A DNA stretch of 64,000 nucleotides. Source: Callorhinus ursinus (taxonomy: Eukaryota > Chordata > Mammalia > Carnivora > Otariidae). Made by a program: the position numbers and the translations under genes. The notes under the pieces were generated by a model that did no database searches, was not told the origin of the DNA, and saw only the letters and a list, made by a program, of their open reading frames with translations. Positions 61,559 through 64,000 of the stretch are shown here, piece by piece (position 1 is the first letter of the stretch; each line of letters opens with the position of its first letter). The stretch covers positions 7,914,695 to 7,978,694 of the forward strand of contig NW_020312788.1 in NCBI RefSeq assembly GCF_003265705.1. Reading direction: 5' to 3'.

Positions 61559-62783
61559 ATGTTTGTATTTGTGTCTGTACGAAATGTTAACATCATTCAG
61601 GCTTAGCTGTGCCATGAAAACAATTCATGTTCACTGTGGAGAAAAAAAAATTAAATGAGGACAGTACATTCTAGTTACAGCTAGACTTCTGAGTTTGTAT
61701 GTTTTTCTGAGTACAGTTTCAGAAATTGAATACAATCCTTAGAGATTCCTCTCCATCTGAAGCACCACCATGGTGCAAACTATGATCATCCTGTGCCCTT
61801 TTAGCTCCCAGTTGTGCCTAAGAGGACACTGGTGGTGGGACAATTAAAGAAACCCCAGTTAATGATAATTTCTTCCTGCATGATCTGCCCTGCTGATTGC
61901 ACTCTTAATTTGCCCAATTGTGGAAAATAATGAAACATTCATTTTTTTTAAAACTCCATCTCTTGAGAGGATAAGTGTTTGGTGAGAGTTTTAAAATACA
62001 CAATTCCATTTGCTGCTACCTTCATTTGGTAGATAATGTCTTTGTTACTTTAACTTTGTAATTGTGTATATGTTCTGTTGAGTTTTGCTGCCTCAAAAAA
62101 ATAATAGCACTGAGAGTCATGTTATCTATTTTATTCGAAGATTTAGGTTCTGTGGCTTACTTTTTTCCAAATCATTGTTTCCGTTAATTCCTAAATGATA
62201 ATTAGGGGAGGAAATTATTATATTTCGATGATCTAGTTTCCCTCATTAACTATATTATGTTGTGGTACAAGGTGTTTGAGAAATCTAAACTTAAGAGGGG
62301 ATCATTATTGAAGTAACTTCCAATACAAATCTTATTACTTATTTTGATTAGAAACTAATTAAAACTCAGTATAACTGCCACTAAAATTCATGTCTAGAAT
62401 TTAAGAAGATAAAGGATTCTAAGGTTGGGAGTCATAACAATGATCTGGCTGGGTTTTTTTTTTCCTTATATGAGAAGAGAGATGAAATATTAATCGATCT
62501 GTAAGACATGGACTTAGACCAAACAGACCACCAGTCAGAAAAGACTATTTCCAGAAAAGTGGGGAGCTAGCCAAGCATATGCTGGAGCACATTCCTGGAG
62601 GCCCCCATGTGCCCGGAATAATCTTGTAGTAGCTGGATCATGTGGTAGTGTATGGGGTCTGATGCACCAAGGTAGGGTGGGCAACATCAAAAGAGCCATG
62701 ATTAGTGGCTCTTTACCAAAGTACCCAGAAATATTTTGGAATTTTATTAACAGGAATGGCTATACTGGCTGTAATTACCAAAT

Positions 62784-62812
62784 TATTATATACATATATA
62801 TATATATCATAT
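62784..62812 (+). repeat. (TA)n-rich microsatellite
   Basis: ATATACATATATATATATAT followed by CATATAC. Confidence 0.9.
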
Positions 62813-64000
62813 ACAAATATCACATTTTGCCTCATTATTTTATACTATTTTTTACACATATGGATTTTTCTCTCAGTATGAACAGTATATAACTAGGATG
62901 CCTAATTGGTTTAAATCTAGAATGAGGGGAAACTATTACTTATTAGCTAGGTTCAACATTATTTCCTAATAGTCATTAGAATTCTGGTGTTACACCAGGG
63001 TTCTCAAAATTTCTTGAAATGGAGACAACTAGTGTTTAGTGCTTTTCTTTCTTGAATGCAAGCCTCCTAATGGAGGAGCAAAGCTTGGTGTGGTAAATTC
63101 TTTGTCTATTCCCATAGAAAATTTATTAGAATAGTTAGGTGGATGAGAGGAGTTACTTATTGGGAGGAAATGTAAGAAGACAATACCACCCACACCTGAA
63201 ATAATAGGTTTTTGTATTTTGAATTTTTCTATCAAGAATGTATTGATGGGATGATTCACAAATTCTTTTACTACAGCTGAGTTATTGCAGCACATATGAG
63301 TTTGTCTCCATATCAGCTATTCAGTGAAAAAAAGGTTAGGAATTTTTGTGAACCACACTAGCATGTCTGTTTAGAGGTTTCTTAGTAAATGGAATTTGGA
63401 AGTTATTGGAACAGTCTTGAAAGAGATAGACAATATTACTGATAAGACAATTCACGGCAACTCTGATTTCTTCCGAAGCTCTAAATAATGCTAGGGCATG
63501 GTTTATTAAATACTTCTGTCATATTTGGTGTATAAAATGTAAAAGAGAATACAGATATGAAAATAAAATTTTTCTAATGACAGACTTAAGAGAAATTTGA
63601 ATGAATTGTTAAATTTGTAAAGCTGTGTGAGCAGTGGTTCATGGTGGATGGGAAATAATTAAGTCTCTTAGTTCCTTTATGGCTTTTCCCAGCAACAATT
63701 AGGAGAGAGTGAATGATGGACATAAAGTACTGATCTAAAGGTTTTCAAAGTTTTGCCACATTTTAATAAGCCTCACCAATCACCCCGATGGCAACCTGAT
63801 ATTTTACAGCCCATCTAATAAAGTTTTCTTCCCTACTGTTCAGAGATACTATTGTGTATACAGAAGCAGAGGGATGCGCCTGATGAGGAAGACTTCAGGC
63901 AGAGTAGAAGAGGGCCAGTTGGCTTTAATTTTCATCCATGATTATCTTACCTTTCTTTGAACTGAAGGTTGGCATCTGCCAATTATCCCTGTCCCTCCTT

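Larger units (their letters stand above)
39245..64000 (+). other. KCNH7: KCNH7 intron 2, first 24.8 kb (3' end outside window)
   Basis: Starts at the donor GTAAAG and has no acceptor or recognisable KCNH7 exon before the window ends. A very long intron here is expected, since KCNH7 is a gene of several hundred kb in mammals. Repeats inside it are listed separately. Sub-stretches in which I see no element are 39245-42277, 42500-44600, 47530-48250, 48445-50158, 50191-52540, 53411-53960, 54115-55690, 59002-60180 and 61560-64000. Confidence 0.85.

Noticed and set aside
39245..64000. Further KCNH7 exons
   Set aside because: I looked for the expected exon 3 peptide start (Ser-Thr-Phe-Ile-Cys...) and for other ERG channel motifs in the listed frames and found none.

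Overview
This window is mammalian nuclear DNA, most likely from a caniform carnivore outside the dog lineage (a bear, seal or mustelid type). The evidence is about a dozen tRNA-Lys-derived carnivore SINEs, young and old, on both strands, whose heads read like GGGTGCCTGGGTGGCTCAG followed by a CTGCCTTCGGCTCAGGTCATGATCCCAGGGTCCTGGGATCGAG-type body. That body differs from the dog and cat subfamilies as I remember them. There are also carnivore-type LINE-1 3' ends. There are no operons, phage, CRISPR arrays or bacterial features.

One protein-coding gene is present, on the + strand: the 5' end of KCNH7, which encodes the ERG3 (Kv11.3) voltage-gated potassium channel. Exon 1 (coding 37027-37102) and exon 2 (39014-39244) encode the N-terminal PAS-cap and most of the PAS domain, about the first 103 residues. 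The remaining exons lie beyond the right edge, so 39245-64000 is the start of a very long intron 2. A CpG-rich, GC-box-rich promoter region occupies about 35.9-37.2 kb. It contains a (TG)n/(CG)n/(TG)n tract, a C-rich strand with G-quadruplex potential on the opposite strand, and two short upstream ORFs overlapping as TAATG.

Upstream, 1-35.9 kb is intergenic. It holds ancient L2, MIR, MER5 and MER20 relics; MLT1-type LTRs; a decayed class III (ERVL/MaLR-like) endogenous retrovirus interior at 13.6-15.1 kb followed by nested LTRs; and a LINE-rich block at 24.2-31.3 kb. That block contains several insertions with readable target-site duplications (TSDs), including a 62-nt copy of the 5' end of U4 snRNA without a poly(A) tail. 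Intron 2 carries further SINEs, MIRs, an L2 interrupted by a SINE, and a 1.8-kb sense-strand L1 relic at 56.5-58.3 kb.

The signals that known repeats explain least are DNA-structural. They are a pair of adjacent perfect palindromes at 11131-11183, a perfect 15-bp-arm hairpin at 21519-21554 next to a 300-bp pyrimidine tract, an 11-bp-arm hairpin at 18904-18927, and a bulged 17-bp hairpin at 42278-42321. I see no convincing new multi-gene system. Repeat names are assigned from memory of family consensus patterns, and edges are approximate unless a TSD is given.
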